Shown: positions 43,608 through 44,741 of the stretch, one piece after another
How positions within the stretch are numbered: position 1 is the stretch's first letter
Layout of the letters: every line of letters begins with the position of its first letter
From: Roseiarcus sp049514155
GTDB lineage: Bacteria > Pseudomonadota > Alphaproteobacteria > Rhizobiales > Beijerinckiaceae
Length of the DNA: 44,741 nucleotides
Direction: 5' to 3'
NCBI RefSeq assembly: GCF_049514155.1
Contig: NZ_JBEKVH010000011.1
Span: 1-44,741 of the forward strand
Program-made: the position numbers and the translations under genes
The notes under the pieces: generated by a model
Database searches by the model: none
The model's input: the letters and a program-made list of their open reading frames with translations, nothing else
Told to the model about the DNA's origin: nothing

Positions 43608-44741
43608 TCACCCTCCCTTCAGGCGCTCGGCGACCGCGGCCGCGTCGAGCGCCTTGCCGACGCCGCCGATCGCGGCGACGGTCGGCGGCGATCTAAGCAT
43701 GGCCGCGCCCGCTTGGCGAACGTCGTCGACGCCGATCGCCGCGATACGCGCCAGCATGGCGTCGAGCGACAGCGGCGCGCCATAGACGAGGGTCTGGCGC
43801 GCGAGCTGCTGCGCGCGCGACGACGGCGATTCGAGCGCGGTCAGGGTCGAAACTTTGAATTGCGCCTTGGCGCGGTCGACCTCCTCGGCGTCAAGGCGCA
43901 CGGAAGCCTCAGCGAGGCAGTCGAGCGCGGCGCGCGCGACCTCGCCAGCGTCCTTGGGGGCCGAACCGGCATAGAAACCGAACAAGCCGCAGTCGGAAAA
44001 TCCCCAGTGGAACGAATAGATCGAATAGGCGAGGCCGCGCTTCTCCCGCACTTCCTGGAACAGGCGCGACGACATGCCGCCGCCCGCCGCCGCGGCGAAG
44101 ATATGGGCGGCGTCGTGGTCGGCGGCGGTGATCGCGCGGCCCTCGAATCCGACGACGATATGCGTCTGCTCGAGCCGCTTCTTCACGATCGACTCGCCGC
44201 CGCGATAGGCAGCCGGCGGCGGCGGTTCGGCTTTGTCGGCGCCGAACGGCGCGAGCAGCGATTCGGCGCGCGCGACGATCCGGTCGTGGTCGACCGCGCC
44301 CGCCGCGGCGACGATCGCCGCGCCGGACCGATAGTGGCGACGCAGATAGGCGGCGATCGCGGCGCGGTCGAAGCCGCCGACGCTCTCGCGGGTGCCGAGA
44401 ATCGGCCGGCCGATCGGCTGACGCGGCCAAGCGGCGGCGGTGAAGAGATCGAAGACGAAATCGTCGGGCGCGTCCTCGACCGAGCCGATCTCCTGCAGAA
44501 TGACGTTCTTCTCCCGCGCGAGCTCTTCAGGGTCGAACCGGCTGTCGGTGAGGATGTCGGCGATGACGTCGAGCGCGAGGTCGACGTCCTCGCCCAGCAC
44601 GCGGGCGAAATAGGCGGTCTGCTCGACGCTGGTCTCGGCGTTGAGGTCGCCGCCGACGTTCTCGATCGTCTCGGCGATCGCCCGCGCGTTGCGCTTGGCC
44701 GTGCCCTTGAACGCCATGTGCTCGAGCAGATGCGACAGCCC
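43608..44741 (-). CDS. M16 family zinc peptidase, processing-peptidase-like (5' end beyond window)
   Basis: The frame is open from the window edge and encodes 377 residues. It starts GLSHLLEHMAFKGT, which contains the inverted zinc motif HxxEH (H-L-L-E-H), so about 45 N-terminal residues are missing. The third ligand glutamate lies in EELAREKNVILQEIGSVEDAPDD. The second half is the non-catalytic pseudo-repeat with GGGMSSRLFQEVREKRGLAYSIYSF, the substrate-binding signature of mitochondrial-processing-peptidase-like enzymes. Bacterial relatives degrade peptides; a specific target is not known. Confidence 0.95.
   Translation of the reverse strand, partial: GLSHLLEHMAFKGTAKRNARAIAETIENVGGDLNAETSVEQTAYFARVLGEDVDLALDVIADILTDSRFDPEELAREKNVILQEIGSVEDAPDDFVFDLFTAAAWPRQPIGRPILGTRESVGGFDRAAIAAYLRRHYRSGAAIVAAAGAVDHDRIVARAESLLAPFGADKAEPPPPAAYRGGESIVKKRLEQTHIVVGFEGRAITAADHDAAHIFAAAAGGGMSSRLFQEVREKRGLAYSIYSFHWGFSDCGLFGFYAGSAPKDAGEVARAALDCLAEASVRLDAEEVDRAKAQFKVSTLTALESPSSRAQQLARQTLVYGAPLSLDAMLARIAAIGVDDVRQAGAAMLRSPPTVAAIGGVGKALDAAAVAERLKGG

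Overview
The window is about 70% G+C and tightly packed with genes. It reads as chromosomal core from an alphaproteobacterium of the order Hyphomicrobiales (Rhizobiales). The signs are the rimP-nusA-ylxR(L7Ae fusion)-infB-rbfA-truB operon, a DnaG that has lost its zinc ligands, a MoeB without zinc cysteines, a class II DAHP synthase, a CtrA-type TTAA-N7-TTAA box, an M16 peptidase-GNAT-EAL order, and palindromic intergenic repeats of the kind common in this order. The genus cannot be fixed from sequence alone; a Beijerinckiaceae/Methylocystaceae-like lineage is my guess. I see no rRNA, tRNA, CRISPR array, insertion sequence or prophage.

Layout. 1-4.6 kb: the end of hisF, a pair of 30-bp inverted palindromic repeats, a SCO1/SenC copper protein, a MarR regulator divergent from a DmdB-type acyl-CoA ligase (with a perfect 18-bp palindrome between them), a twin-hairpin repeat, and a secreted-protein gene broken by an 11-bp tandem duplication. 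4.6-12 kb: the translation/transcription operon rimP-nusA-ylxR-infB-rbfA-truB behind a leader hairpin with a T tract. 12-18 kb: a proline/alanine-rich inner-membrane protein and purA (minus), a DUF2076 protein (plus), then an L,D-transpeptidase, MoeB and a GNAT acetyltransferase (minus). 18-25 kb (plus): an RBBP9-type hydrolase, a thiolase, a YCII/DGPF protein with its ECF42-type sigma factor, a PHP phosphoesterase, hslVU and a double-ACT regulator. 25-33.5 kb (plus): class II DAHP synthase, a composite hairpin repeat, glutamine-dependent NAD synthetase, an ABC-F ATPase, cytosine deaminase, then a TadD-like lipoprotein behind a candidate CtrA box and a membrane coiled-coil protein. 33.5-44.7 kb (minus): eutBC without microcompartment genes, rpoD, dnaG, a large 7TM-PAS-GGDEF-EAL protein, a RimJ-type acetyltransferase and an M16 peptidase cut by the window edge.

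Most genes are housekeeping. The most unusual spot is the 3' end of rpoD. Its last 15 codons plus stop occur twice, 80 bp apart. The two copies encode the same peptide with 11 of 15 codons changed synonymously, and a small hairpin of the same type as the repeat near position 900 lies between them. Other points worth checking are the 11-bp repeat frameshift at 4431-4460, the CtrA box in front of the TadD-like gene, the candidate MarR operator, and a terminator-like hairpin in the purA leader. I found no clear candidate for a wholly new multi-gene system.
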